Positions 50,164-60,018 of a DNA stretch of 64,000 bases are shown here, piece after piece; within the stretch, counting starts at the first letter, position 1, and each line of letters starts with the position of its first letter. The position numbers and the translations under genes were made by a program. The notes under the pieces were generated by a model, which was given only the letters and a program-made list of their open reading frames with translations, did no database searches and was not told the DNA's origin. Origin of the DNA: JADFQT01 sp965216025 (GTDB lineage: Bacteria > Chloroflexota > Dehalococcoidia > Lucifugimonadales > UBA3495); contig CBDCEX010000017.1 in NCBI GenBank assembly GCA_965216025.1, positions 806,001-870,000 on the forward strand. Reading direction: 5' to 3'.

Positions 50164-52543
50164 AAACCTGGACCTCATCAGACTCACGCTCTCGTTGCAG
50201 ACGTTCCAGGAGCAATTCGGCGTCACCGAGCTGGCTGGCATCCTGCTCCAACTCAGCCTCCGGGGTCGGAAGAAGCAGCCCGTCCTGCCGCCAGGCCTGG
50301 TCCTCCACCAGCTCCCGCTCCAACTGGGTGGAAACGATATCAATGGGGAAACTGGTGCCGGTCTCACTGATCAACAACTCCTGTCCCCGCAGGGAGCCGG
50401 CCAGGAAGGACCCCTCATCCTGACTGAGCCCCAGCGCATCGACCACCTGGGGCAACGCCGCCGGGTCCTGGGAGAGGACCAACTTCATCGCCGAGTTCTG
50501 GAGCAGAGAACGGCCAGCATGGGACTGGATGGCGCCCGCGCCGGCCTGCTCTGCCAGGAAATCCTGCACGTCCTGGGTGATGGTGAGAAGCCCCAGCTGG
50601 TACTTCCGGGCCCGCTTGACGATAGTGATCAGAGCATCGGCCCCTGATGGAGTGGCCAGCACCGTCCAGCACTCGTCCACCACCAGGCGGCGGGGACGGG
50701 GAGCACTGACCGCCATGCTCCAGACCACCTCGGAGCAGATTGAGGTAGCCACCGGCTTGAGAGAACCCGAGAGGTTCTTCAGGTTGAAGCTGGTCACCGG
50801 CGCTTCATTTTCCAGCAGGTTGTGAGCACTGTCCTCCATAAGAAAACGGGCGGTACCGGTGACGAAGGAAGAGAGCAGATGGGCCAGCTCCTTCCCACCG
50901 AAGGGTTCGGCCTCATCGGACTCCATGTAGTGGTACAGGTCCCGGATGCCGCCCCGGGCCAGCACCCCACCGTTGCCCTCCAGATTCCGCAGTTCCGAAG
51001 CATAGAAACCGCTGAGACACCGGTCGATGATCGCCTTACGGTGGGTATTCACCTCGCCCTCCAACATGACCCCCACCAGGGAACAGAGGCTCGAAATCCG
51101 ATTGGTCAGGTCACCCTCATCTCCGGTGTAGCCGACCATGAAGGGATTGAGACCATGACCCGGGGAGCCGGGAACGAAGACCACCCAGCCCAGGGCCCGG
51201 GTGATGACACCGTACTCGCCCTCGGGATCAATGAGATAGGTGGGAATGCCCATCTGAGACTCACGAACGACCCGAAGCTTGGTGAAGAAGGACTTCCCCG
51301 CGCCGGACCGGGCCATGACGACCATGTGGCCGTTCATGGCCCGGGGGTTGAAGGGGTTATGGATGATGGGAGTCCGGCTGCGGAGATCCATCCCGAGCAG
51401 GGTGCCGTCATGCTCGTTCATGTCCTGGGGACCGAAGGGGAACATCCGCCGCAGCGTCTCGGTATCCGTGAGGTCCGCCGGCCCCACGCCGGGGCGGAGC
51501 TGAGGCATCAGGGCAGTGAAACCCCGGCCCTGCCGGAACTTGAGCGGGTTGATTTTAGCCAACGAGGCCCTGAAGTGGCTAGAAAGCCTCTCCTCAGCCG
51601 CCTTCAGGTCATCCTGAGTACGCCCGTAGACCGCGACGGTCATGCTGCGGCGGAAGAGCTTGCTGGTACCCCGTTCCACCGCTTCTGAGATCCGGGTCAC
51701 GTCGGCAATGGCGATCTCAACCTCCTGTGGCACCAGCTTTCCCTTCTGCATTGAGACAATCCTGGAACCCTCGAAGCGGGAACGCTGCATCTGCAGCCGG
51801 CTGTGGGACTCCCGCTGAGTGGCCGGCCACAGCCACATCGAGATGTCCATCTCGTCCCCGTTGCGGAGCAGTTGCTCCAGGAAGAGCAGGGATATGCGCC
51901 TGGGCCACTTCGACACCTCGTAGACCGACATGTAGCGATGGTTTAGCTCCAAGAAGCTACCACTCTCCTGCACCTGATAGAAGTCCTGGGAATGGCCGTA
52001 GCCCATTCCGCTCACGCAGGCCTGGAGCAGCAGCCCCAACTCCGGGTCCTCCAGGCGCTTGGCGCCGAACCCCGACTGGGCCAGCAACGACGCCACCTCC
52101 ATCGCCTTCTCCTCCTTGGCGATCACGTACCAGGCCCGGCCAACGATGCCGCCATTGCTTTCCATAGAAGAGAGATAGTCCAGCAGAGAGTTGGCAACAT
52201 CGTTGATGCGCCCGGAGCGCATGTGTTCCGGCCGGAGGTCAATGAGTTTCCGGCGCACGCCGGAAAGGTCCGGGGCGTGCTGGCGGATCAGCACCTGGAT
52301 GGGATACTCAATGCTGTTGAGCAGGAGGGTCCAACCATTGATCACAGCGGCGTTGGTGGAATCGCACCCCAATACGCTCCACACCGCGAAGCGGCCCCCA
52401 GAATAGTCCTCCAGGGTCTGGTCATCGACCCGGCGGACCTGGGCCAACAAACTGATCGACGGGATAACCTTGGGCTTACGCTCCGCCCGGGATGGCGAGG
52501 CATCCTTGTTGCGTTTTCCAACAAAAGGTATCGCTATAGGCAT
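50159..52543 (-). CDS. virB4: VirB4/TraC-type conjugation ATPase
   Basis: A 794-residue protein. The N-terminal half is VirB4-like (SISLLAQVRRVDDQTLEDYS ... RRSMTVAVYGRTQDDLKAAE). The C-terminal half is a RecA-like ATPase with Walker A MARSGAGKSFFTKL (about 411-424), DPEGEYG, Walker B RRLVVDECW (about 618-626) and ITQDVQDF. VirB4 proteins energise assembly of the type IV secretion channel. GAGAGGTG precedes ATG 52543. In complete elements it usually follows a PrgI/VirB3 gene; here that gene lies 10 kb away at 63090. Confidence 0.9.
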   Translation of the reverse strand: MPIAIPFVGKRNKDASPSRAERKPKVIPSISLLAQVRRVDDQTLEDYSGGRFAVWSVLGCDSTNAAVINGWTLLLNSIEYPIQVLIRQHAPDLSGVRRKLIDLRPEHMRSGRINDVANSLLDYLSSMESNGGIVGRAWYVIAKEEKAMEVASLLAQSGFGAKRLEDPELGLLLQACVSGMGYGHSQDFYQVQESGSFLELNHRYMSVYEVSKWPRRISLLFLEQLLRNGDEMDISMWLWPATQRESHSRLQMQRSRFEGSRIVSMQKGKLVPQEVEIAIADVTRISEAVERGTSKLFRRSMTVAVYGRTQDDLKAAEERLSSHFRASLAKINPLKFRQGRGFTALMPQLRPGVGPADLTDTETLRRMFPFGPQDMNEHDGTLLGMDLRSRTPIIHNPFNPRAMNGHMVVMARSGAGKSFFTKLRVVRESQMGIPTYLIDPEGEYGVITRALGWVVFVPGSPGHGLNPFMVGYTGDEGDLTNRISSLCSLVGVMLEGEVNTHRKAIIDRCLSGFYASELRNLEGNGGVLARGGIRDLYHYMESDEAEPFGGKELAHLLSSFVTGTARFLMEDSAHNLLENEAPVTSFNLKNLSGSLKPVATSICSEVVWSMAVSAPRPRRLVVDECWTVLATPSGADALITIVKRARKYQLGLLTITQDVQDFLAEQAGAGAIQSHAGRSLLQNSAMKLVLSQDPAALPQVVDALGLSQDEGSFLAGSLRGQELLISETGTSFPIDIVSTQLERELVEDQAWRQDGLLLPTPEAELEQDASQLGDAELLLERLQRERESDEVQVS

Positions 52544-52640
52544 GAGCACACCTCTCAGAAGATTCGGAAGAAACCCTCCACCAAATCAATGATGAAGAAG
52601 ATGGGATCGGACACGAAGGAGAGAAAACTGTCCACCAAGA
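52519..52640. repeat. Direct repeat R3, copy at the virB4 start
   Basis: About 120 bases nearly identical to 53847-53968. The unit covers the first codons of virB4, the intergenic gap and the last codons of the small membrane protein upstream. Confidence 0.85.
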
Positions 52641-52742
52641 CTAACAAGCCAATAGATAACGCGACTGATCCAGCGGAACAGGAAAAGGGCTGCCAACACA
52701 ATCAGGACAAGAAAAAGATGCAACCAGCGGCAGGGTAATCAT
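52553..52742 (-). pseudogene. Frameshifted copy of the small membrane protein at 53883
   Basis: From ATG 52742 (GGGAGG upstream) it reads MITLPLV; after a one-base shift HLFLVLIVLAALFLFRWISR, IYWLVSL; and after another shift VDSFLSFVSDPIFFIIDLVE, GFFRIF and stop. This parallels MTTLLVVVSVVLILAVVFFL ... of the intact gene but lacks its central 25 residues. Both shifts are single bases. Confidence 0.65.
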
Positions 52743-53026
52743 CGGCAGAAACCTCCCGGATCCACACCAAGGGATATGAACATAATCCCAAGATAAGGGA
52801 AACCGGGGAGGTCAAACTTTTGCACCCGGGACGGACGTATTGCGACCACGACGGTATGGATGGAGCAACTGGGGAAAACCTGGCTTGGACGATCCCCCCC
52901 TGCCTAGATTACGCAGCGGCAGACAAGATCAATGAGGCCCGAAGAACGGATATAGCTTGACCGAGTAATCGAGACACACCTACAGTAGCGAAGGGAGCGT
53001 TGGACGAGCAAAGGGAACCCACCCTG

Positions 53027-53203
53027 TCAACAAATCTCATCCTCAGGTTGAGCACCCAAAGGACGAGCCACACCTTCGGGAGAACCATCAGACCTCCCGG
53101 ACCTCAAAGTATAAAACACCCCAACGACAAGCAGCAGGACCAACCCAACCGTTACCAGAGCGAAGAGTGAAAGCAGAACATCTTCAACAACTGTGAAAAT
53201 CAA
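53027..53203 (-). CDS. Small single-span membrane protein
   Basis: A 58-residue protein: one hydrophobic helix (VLLSLFALVTVGLVLLLVVGVF), then a charged cytoplasmic tail with GVARPLGAQPEDEIC. TTG 53203 is chosen because AGGAGGTGG lies 7 bases upstream; ATG 53221 has no ribosome site. It sits among other tiny membrane genes of the conjugative element. Confidence 0.6.
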   Translation of the reverse strand: MIFTVVEDVLLSLFALVTVGLVLLLVVGVFYTLRSGRSDGSPEGVARPLGAQPEDEIC

Positions 53204-53248
53204 CAGCCCACCTCCTGACATTAAAAATCTTCGCCCAGGAAACCATAC

Positions 53249-53698
53249 ATGAAACAAGGATGGCTCTGGAAGACAATTCCCACCCTAACCATTTGCGTGT
53301 TTGTCTGGATAAATTTCGACCTGAAGCCGAATGACCCCATCCCTTTCATGGGAGTTTCGCTAGATTACAAACCCGGCGTGAAGGCCGCGATATTTGCTCT
53401 AACCTCAGCAGCTCTTTTCATAGTTTCCTGGATTCAAACCAACCCCACCATACTCGGTAGGGCAGCCAATTGGCTAAACCGCCTAGCCAGCGGCATCACG
53501 GCTCTCCTGACCGGCTGGTACTGGCTAGCCAGCGAAGCGAGAGAAACCTCAGAAGAACACCTGGGATTCGCGTTGATTCTCACCGCAATCATACTATCCG
53601 GGGTGGTTGTGATCATCCCATTAGCCTACCTAGGCAGTGTTCTCTTTCGAGAACCCCTCCAAGAACTAACCAACTGGCTACGCAGGAAATCGGAGTGA
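53249..53698 (+). CDS. Four-span hypothetical membrane protein
   Basis: A 149-residue protein with hydrophobic segments at about 8-22 (TIPTLTICVFVWI), 44-62 (AAIFALTSAALFIVSWI), 80-98 and 110-135 (LILTAIILSGVVVIIPLAYL). It lies on the plus strand, opposite to its neighbours. AGGAAA precedes ATG 53249. No family was recognised. Confidence 0.6.
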   Translation: MKQGWLWKTIPTLTICVFVWINFDLKPNDPIPFMGVSLDYKPGVKAAIFALTSAALFIVSWIQTNPTILGRAANWLNRLASGITALLTGWYWLASEARETSEEHLGFALILTAIILSGVVVIIPLAYLGSVLFREPLQELTNWLRRKSE

Positions 53699-53846
53699 CC
53701 CCGTAGCGAGGTGAGATACAGGAAAATCACCATATCCTCAATTCATACCTAAAGGCAAACAGCATCGTTCGAGGCATGGATCTCGAAACTTACCACCATC
53801 GTCCTGGGAACCACAGGACCAATGCTCATCGCAGACCCAGGGGTCC

Positions 53847-53968
53847 CAAGAAAAGGTATCGCTATAGACATGAGCACACCTCTCAGAAGATTCGGAAGAA
53901 ACCCTCCACCAAATCAATGATGAAGAAGATGGGATCGGACACGAAGGAGAGAAAACTATCCACTGGAG
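53847..53968. repeat. Direct repeat R3, upstream copy with a virB4 start stub
   Basis: Nearly identical to 52519-52640. At its left edge ATG 53871 reads MSIAIPFLGTPGSA, copying the virB4 start (MPIAIPFVGK), then diverges and stops at about 53752. The duplication therefore includes the beginning of a second, lost virB4. Confidence 0.8.
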
Positions 53969-54146
53969 CCGGCAGGTCAAAGGGCAACCCCTCCCGTCGG
54001 GAGGCCAACCAACCGATGCCCATGAGGATGCCAACAAGGACAATCAACCCGATGAACCAGTAGATGAAACCACTGACCCCGCGGAACAGGAAGAAAACAA
54101 CCGCCAGGATCAGAACCACGGAAACCACGACCAGCAGCGTCGTCAT
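53883..54146 (-). CDS. Small two-span membrane protein of the conjugative element
   Basis: An 87-residue protein: LLVVVSVVLILAVVFFLFRG, FIYWFIGLIVLVGILMGIGW, then a polar stretch and an amphipathic end (PIFFIIDLVEGFFRIF). ATG 54146 with GGGGAGGC upstream is preferred over the longer frame to 54221. A damaged duplicate sits directly before virB4. It may be a VirB-type channel accessory, which is unproven. Confidence 0.65.
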   Translation of the reverse strand: MTTLLVVVSVVLILAVVFFLFRGVSGFIYWFIGLIVLVGILMGIGWLASRREGLPFDLPAPVDSFLSFVSDPIFFIIDLVEGFFRIF

Positions 54147-54362
54147 GGGCAGCTGCCTCCCCGGACTGTATCGGAAAAAGTGCGGACATAGATCAAGGGT
54201 AAGGGAAACCCAGGTAGCCAATCTTTATCAGTTGGGACGGAGAGGCAGATTGTCGAGGCTAATACTCAACAGGGTGAACGGAAAGGTAACCTGGGCACTC
54301 GACGATCCTCGAATCGCTGAATATGAAAGCTGCGTTCGTAGGAACGCTTCAACCTTGCGACA

Positions 54363-54569
54363 TCAAGAGTTGCCACGATTGCCTAATTTCCAGACGCCAT
54401 AGATGATGCTCACGGTAATCGCACCTGGGATAACGATGAACCCGAAAATGACTACTGCAAGCCACTCGGATTCCATTGAGGCCGATATCGCCGAAGGCAT
54501 CCACCGCAAAGTCACGACCGAAAGCAAAGCCAGTCCCAGGATGATCATAGCAACTTGCCAGGTTTTCAT
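54363..54569 (-). CDS. Small two-span membrane protein
   Basis: A 68-residue protein with two hydrophobic helices (VAMIILGLALLSVVTLRWMP and WLAVVIFGFIVIPGAITVSI). GAGGGGGAC lies upstream of ATG 54569. The function is unknown; it belongs to the run of tiny membrane genes. Confidence 0.6.
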   Translation of the reverse strand: MKTWQVAMIILGLALLSVVTLRWMPSAISASMESEWLAVVIFGFIVIPGAITVSIIYGVWKLGNRGNS

Positions 54570-54635
54570 CCGTCCCCCTCAGCCGAGCCCCGTGTTACGA
54601 AACTGATCGGTCCCAACACAGTCTACTCCAACGCC

Positions 54636-55175
54636 CTACCCGTCTGGCTCGGATACACGAGGGAAACCGGCCTCGGCTGACCAACTGGCAAACGCCTCCC
54701 CCGGCACGAACCACGTCATCCAAGAAACAGCCATGATACCGGGGCGGTTGGCAAAAACGGCGAAGAAGCAGACCAGCATCGCAAAAATCTTCAGGAACAT
54801 CAGGAAAGCACAGCTCAGAACGGACAGCGAAAAGGATACAACCAGCACCGAGAACAACCGCCGGTCCCGCAGGCCCTCGTACAGACCATCCTGGAACCAA
54901 CTCACAGCCAACGCAGCCACCGGCGCCAGCAACACCAGGACGAAGAGCAGGTGCTGAAACCGCCCCATCATAGAGAAAGCACTGCTGGACGCCAGCCCCA
55001 ACGGGAGAACCGACAGCAAAAACAGGACCAGGAAGTACGGAACCAGTTGCCAAGCTGGCGAGATTGCCAGGTCGAAGCCGAATGCACCGTAGAGCAGCAC
55101 GGCGAGAGCCACGACCACCAAGCACAGAAGCAACATAAAGCGGAAAGAACCAAATATCCTGAGAACAGACACCAT
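54636..55175 (-). CDS. Multi-span membrane protein with SPAWQ motif
   Basis: A 179-residue protein with about five hydrophobic helices. FGFDLAISPAWQLVPYFLVL resembles FGLGLDVSRSPAWQVVLFYL in the 78-residue protein at 62171, so the two are related components in both element pieces. ATG 55175 is chosen for its GGAGG site 7 bases upstream; the frame extends to 55313. Confidence 0.65.
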   Translation of the reverse strand: MVSVLRIFGSFRFMLLLCLVVVALAVLLYGAFGFDLAISPAWQLVPYFLVLFLLSVLPLGLASSSAFSMMGRFQHLLFVLVLLAPVAALAVSWFQDGLYEGLRDRRLFSVLVVSFSLSVLSCAFLMFLKIFAMLVCFFAVFANRPGIMAVSWMTWFVPGEAFASWSAEAGFPRVSEPDG

Positions 55176-55316
55176 GAATGAACCTCCAAATTGCATCGGA
55201 ATTCTATGGGTGACAACGCAGAGACGGAAGGATGGAGAACACCGGGCAGAGCTGTAAATCAACAGGGGAATTATAACTCCGCCCAGCGGAAGTACGGCAC
55301 GATACCGGAACAAGCC

Positions 55317-56589
55317 CAGGGCCTTTTCATTCTCCTGCCTGGTAGGTAAAGCCCATCATGTCGAAAGCTTCGCTGAGATGGGCATTGTGGCGGCGTAGGG
55401 CAGCGGCTACGTTGGAATGCCCAGCCCGACGTACCAAGCTGATGACCAGGTTCCGCAGGCCCGCCAGAACCTGAGGGGCGGCCCCAGTGCGCACCTGAGA
55501 GCGGTCCTCGTCGAAGGTCACATCCCGTACCCAGTGGAGGCGGTTCTCGATGCCCCAGTGCCCACGGGAAAGGCTCAACAATCGCCTGGCATCGGCATCA
55601 GTGGCTGGGAGACTGCTAATTGCATAGCTCACAGCCACCTGTTTCTTGCCCTTCACGACCCGCTGGCGCTCTAGCCGACACACCTGTTGCAGATGCGGCC
55701 ACGCTTCCCCGACCGTCCCAGCGCTGCCCACGTAGCCATTTAGCTCTGGGTCGGCCAAGGCCCACAACTCTCGCCGCTCCAGCCGCCCATGACGCCGCTT
55801 TACTGGAGCATCGGCCCAGACCGTCAGCTTGGCCCCGCGTGCTCGCCACTCCGCTGCCAGCCAGGGAGGTACGGTTGGGCCACCAGCCCTCTCAGTTCCT
55901 AGCAGGGGAAAAAGCCACCTCCAGGTCTCGGCGCAAGGTGGGCTGATTCTCTTTAACTGGCAGCAGATACTCTCCGCCGCCTGCCACAATCTGCTCACAG
56001 ACTTTCCGTTGGGTCAGTAAGGCATCAGCCACTACTACCCGACCCTTCAGGGGTACCTGGCCCAATACTTCTTTGACCGCCGCCAATTCTTCCCCTTTGC
56101 CCGGCGCAGCTACCTGCGCCAGCACTGCCCCAGCGCGGCTAGCGTAGGCCGACACCAGATGGACCCCGGGTATCTCTTGGCCGTGGACCCCTCGCAAGGT
56201 TTTCCCGTCCAGGGACAGGGGGTCATCCGCCTCTACCCCGCTATTTGCCAGCCAGTTGCCGACTTCTGCCTCAAAGGCCGCCACGTCCAGGCCCTTGAAC
56301 ACCCGGTGGAGGGTGGCCACGCAGGGTGTCTTCTCCTGGCTGAACCCCAAAAGCTGCGCCGTAGCACCCCCTTGGTCCCGCCCCCATTGAGCTATGGCGT
56401 ATAAGCTGCGGGCGCCGCACAGCATGGCACAGGTGGCCAAGGCCAGGATCGCCCCCAAAGAGTGGCGTCGCCCTTGGCTACTCCGGAAGTCAGGCACCAA
56501 ATCCAGCGTTTCTCTCAAAGTCATCATCCTTCCCTCCCGCTTAAACTGGTAATAATTTTATACTATTTTGAGAAAATGAAAAGGCCCTG
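55317..56589 (-). mobile_element. ISAs1-family insertion sequence, third type, without target duplication
   Basis: The inverted ends CAGGGCCTTTTCATTCTC (55317) and its near-complement GAGAAAATGAAAAGGCCCTG (to 56589) are clear. The flanks (GGAACAAGCC and AAAAAGGGGT) show no duplication. It lies exactly between conjugative-element DNA and the surface-protein locus. Confidence 0.85.
55327..56527 (-). pseudogene. ISAs1-family transposase, frameshifted
   Basis: The first part (56527-55892) has LSLDGKTLRGVHG and VVADALLTQRKVCEQIVAGG. The second (from about 55930 to 55327) has VSYAISSLPATDADARRLLS and RGHWGIENRLHWVRDVTFDE. The shift is -1 at GGCTTTTTCCCC. Both halves are otherwise complete, so it is a recent mutation or, less likely, programmed slippage. 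It is distant from the transposases at 16435 and 18731. Confidence 0.82.
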
Positions 56590-56990
56590 AAAAAGGGGTG
56601 CTGGCACCCCGTAATACTCTCGTAATGTTCCCAGTGGCATACTGGCTCCATGTCGGCGCGTTTTGCCGCCTTTTCCCTAATGGTGTAGCTTGACTTTGGG
56701 GGCCACAAGATGGGGGCCACAAGATGATGAAAGAAATCGCTATTATTCCTAGTTGTTCACATTTTGGTCACAATTTTCAAGGAGTAGACGTGCAATTATC
56801 CGGATTAGTCCCAGTTTTGCCCCAGTTAGATCGTTCCCATGTCCCCCGGGCCCCTTAAATCCAGTCCCCTGCGCCGGGGGATTGAAGGGAAACAACCCAT
56901 CCCTGAGTAAACCGAGGCATCCCAGAACCCGAAAACCAACCAATAGAGAAATCAACCCAAAGGTTCTAAGAAATAGGAGATAAGCAGGTA
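56590..56990. other. Upstream region of the S-layer-like gene
   Basis: No gene was found in these 400 bases. A 14-base tandem repeat GGGGGCCACAAGAT occurs twice (56698-56725) directly behind TTGACT. An AT-richer stretch (GCTATTATTCCTAGTTG, TTTTGGTCACAATTTTC, 56740-56780) may hold the promoter of the large surface gene. Confidence 0.4.
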
Positions 56991-59930
56991 ATGAAAGGAA
57001 ACTTAAAGGCACCCATCTGGATTATCCCGGTGCTGATCTTGGTAATGGCGATTGGCGCTTTTGCCGCGGTGGTCGCGTTGAACCACTCTACGGCCGGCAC
57101 CACCGAAGCCAGCAACCTGGATGGCATGGAATTAACCGGCGTTTCGAACATAGGAGGTGACGGCCTGGTTACCGCCACCCACTCCATCACTGCCAACACT
57201 GCCAAGGTGACCAACTTGACCGGGAGCATTTTCCCCGATGACCCAGGGGACCCCACCAGGCTCCGGCTCGACTTCACAGTCTCCGGCACTACCACTTCTA
57301 CCGATGTTGGTTATGCTTATGACAAGCCCGCCGACGCCGACGAGGGCGGCCTGAAGCCAGGAGACGAGATCATCATCACGCTGGAGGACGAATTCGGTTT
57401 TGTGGTCGAGACTCCCCTGGTGCTGAGCCGGATCGATCTCAGTGCCAGCATAGTGACCAACGACCCCCCCAATAGTGTTGCTGGACAGACGGTAACGCCC
57501 GATGGCGTGAACGTTGACTTTAGCGGCGACGAAAACAACTTGCTGCAGATTACCGTGACCGTGCCGGACATGGGGACTGCCGATGGCAGCGGCGCCAACG
57601 GCATTGCCGACGGCGCAACTGTCACCGTCATCTTCCATCAGGGGGCGGGCATCGTGAACGCCCGCGAATCCGCCGACTACGGTACAAGAGTCACCACCAC
57701 GGCAGACGTGGACTTTGCAGAATTCCGTCTAAACGTCATAGCCCGGCTGCTGTTGTCCGACGACGATGACGACCGGGGCAGCAAAGAGCCCCTGCTAGTC
57801 TTGGGCATTGAAGGCGGGGAATCCGCCACCATCTGGCTGGACTACGACGGCGATGGAAAACGAGACGCCAATGAGCGCGACCTGTGTAATTTCATCGCGG
57901 ACCCCGATGACACCGGCCAGTGCACCATCGTCCTCAACAACCCGCCCTTCTTCCCTAGGGAACATGGGCCCGGCGGAAGCTGCGAGCTACCCAATATGGT
58001 AAACTGCAACTTCATTAACTTCGTCGACAGCGAAGGGCGTACCACCGGCTCCCCGCTGGAGTTGACCCAGGAGCAGGTTAGCCGGCAGACCATGAACCTG
58101 CTGGGGAATATAAACATCTCCCCCAGGGCGGCCAATGTCGGTGATACCGTTACCGTTTCCTTGTTCGACTTCCCTTCCAATGCGCCAATCGACCTGATCC
58201 AGGTGCTGACGGGCCTCAATGTCAGTCCCTCAAATCTCCCCCTATTAACCGGTCCTTCCGGAGAGGTGAGCTTCGGGTGGACCATACCGGGCGTTGCACC
58301 CAATTGCATACCTTTTGGTACGGGCACGGGTGTAGATAGCACCACGAAGCTATCTGTGGCTATTGCAAGTACAACGGACACAATCTTGACGGTAGATTCG
58401 GGAACCCCGTTCCTTCCCGGCATGGTTATCCAAATCGATGATGAAAGGTTCGTTGTCAGTGCCGTTGATGGCACAACCGTGACGGTGACGCGGGGGGCTA
58501 ATACTACCATTGCCGATAATCACGATAGGGGCGCCGGGGTCGACATATTGTCGAGCGGAGTTTGCATTACCGAAAGGCGTGATAACAATCCTCGCGCCGG
58601 CGAGAGAATACCCAGCGGCCTACTGCGCGTAGACATAAAGTCCGGCGAGGGTACTGTCACTGACAGTGACGACTCGGGGACCGTCGCCAGCTTCAACCTA
58701 ACCATAAGTGGCGCCAACCTAAGCGTCTCTCACGGCACGGTAATCGCCAACCAGGACCTGACCATATCCGGCAACGGCTTTAGCGAAGGCAGTAATAACT
58801 GCATATTTGAAGGGCAAATCACCATTGGCAACGTGCCGGTTGAAATAGCCGACGACAGCGACTGCCCTCAGTCCGTAATGAACGCGTCGACGCTGTCGCC
58901 CAAGCCTACCTGGGGAATACTGCTGACCACCGGCGGCACCTTCACCATAACGGTGCGGGTCCACGACGCCGGCATCGCTGGCACTCAGAATATCTTGAGC
59001 AGCTCGCTACTGAACGAGGCCACCCACGAGCTCAAGGTCATCGACTCCAACGGAGCCGAGGGTAACTTGCCGGTGACCATTGCCGAGCGAACCCTGGAAG
59101 TCACGCCGCTGACGGCCCGGCCGCGGGACGTGGTGACCATCATCGGCCGGAACTTCATCTCCGACAATCAAGATGGTCTTTCCACCACCGTAACCGTGAA
59201 GTACGACTGCGGCGCCTCCAGCCGCACGGTAACCGCGGACCCGGACGCCTCCGGTAACTTCCGCGAGGGCCTGCGCATTCCCAGCGGCTGCGCCATCCCA
59301 TCCACCAACACCCTGTCGGCGGAGATCTCGGCCGATGGCAAGAAGACCGGAGTAGTCGAAACAGTTACTCACGAAATCGCCGCAGGCCTGATCACCATCG
59401 AGCCGGGCCGGGGAGCTTCCGGTACCCGGGTAACCCTTCGCGGTGAAGGGTTCCGGACCTTCGAGACCGTGGAAAAGGTCGAGTTTGGCGGCCTGGGCAC
59501 TCTGGGTAGCCGCAACGTCAACACCGACGGTGCTGGTAACTTCACGATCACCGACCTCCTGGTACCCGGCCTTGACCCCGGCACCCATTCAGTCAAGGTA
59601 GAGGTGAGCACCGGCTCCAACCGGACTACCTCCAGCATCTCCTTCGAGGTCTTGGAGTCCGGCTTAATTGGTGCCCCGACGCCGATGGAAGATGTCTACG
59701 CCATGAGCGACAGCCTGCTGCGGATCTTCTGGTTCGATAACACCACCAAGACTTGGGAGTTCAACGACCCGAGGGAAGAGTTCGCCGACGCTAACACGCT
59801 GGACGAGCTAGTCACCGGCGGCGTGTACTGGCTCCTGATTGACCAAGATGTCGAGCTGGATGTCATTGGCGTCTTGCTCAAGCTGACCTGCACCGGTGAC
59901 GACTGCTGGAACCTGGTAGTCTGGCCCTAG
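56991..59930 (+). CDS. Large surface protein with IPT/TIG-like domains (S-layer candidate)
   Basis: A 979-residue protein. It has an N-terminal membrane anchor or signal (IWIIPVLILVMAIGAFAAVV), then Thr/Asp-rich beta-sandwich segments. An Asp-rich patch (LLSDDDDDRG) and DYDGDGKRDANE could bind calcium. Later come at least three IPT/TIG-like repeats (e.g. VTPLTARPRDVVTIIGRNF; IEPGRGASGTRVTLRGEGF). The end is a compact domain with FWFDNTTKTWEFNDPREEF, GGVYWLLIDQDVEL and two late cysteines. Length, acidity and position fit an S-layer or cell-surface protein. GCAGG precedes ATG 56991. Confidence 0.78.
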   Translation: MKGNLKAPIWIIPVLILVMAIGAFAAVVALNHSTAGTTEASNLDGMELTGVSNIGGDGLVTATHSITANTAKVTNLTGSIFPDDPGDPTRLRLDFTVSGTTTSTDVGYAYDKPADADEGGLKPGDEIIITLEDEFGFVVETPLVLSRIDLSASIVTNDPPNSVAGQTVTPDGVNVDFSGDENNLLQITVTVPDMGTADGSGANGIADGATVTVIFHQGAGIVNARESADYGTRVTTTADVDFAEFRLNVIARLLLSDDDDDRGSKEPLLVLGIEGGESATIWLDYDGDGKRDANERDLCNFIADPDDTGQCTIVLNNPPFFPREHGPGGSCELPNMVNCNFINFVDSEGRTTGSPLELTQEQVSRQTMNLLGNINISPRAANVGDTVTVSLFDFPSNAPIDLIQVLTGLNVSPSNLPLLTGPSGEVSFGWTIPGVAPNCIPFGTGTGVDSTTKLSVAIASTTDTILTVDSGTPFLPGMVIQIDDERFVVSAVDGTTVTVTRGANTTIADNHDRGAGVDILSSGVCITERRDNNPRAGERIPSGLLRVDIKSGEGTVTDSDDSGTVASFNLTISGANLSVSHGTVIANQDLTISGNGFSEGSNNCIFEGQITIGNVPVEIADDSDCPQSVMNASTLSPKPTWGILLTTGGTFTITVRVHDAGIAGTQNILSSSLLNEATHELKVIDSNGAEGNLPVTIAERTLEVTPLTARPRDVVTIIGRNFISDNQDGLSTTVTVKYDCGASSRTVTADPDASGNFREGLRIPSGCAIPSTNTLSAEISADGKKTGVVETVTHEIAAGLITIEPGRGASGTRVTLRGEGFRTFETVEKVEFGGLGTLGSRNVNTDGAGNFTITDLLVPGLDPGTHSVKVEVSTGSNRTTSSISFEVLESGLIGAPTPMEDVYAMSDSLLRIFWFDNTTKTWEFNDPREEFADANTLDELVTGGVYWLLIDQDVELDVIGVLLKLTCTGDDCWNLVVWP

Positions 59931-60018
59931 CAGTCCGGTGACTAGATAAGTTCCAACTGCGGGGTCGCCCTGGGCGGCGGCCCCGCCATCCCTTTAGGTA
60001 AGAATCGAGGAGGAATCA

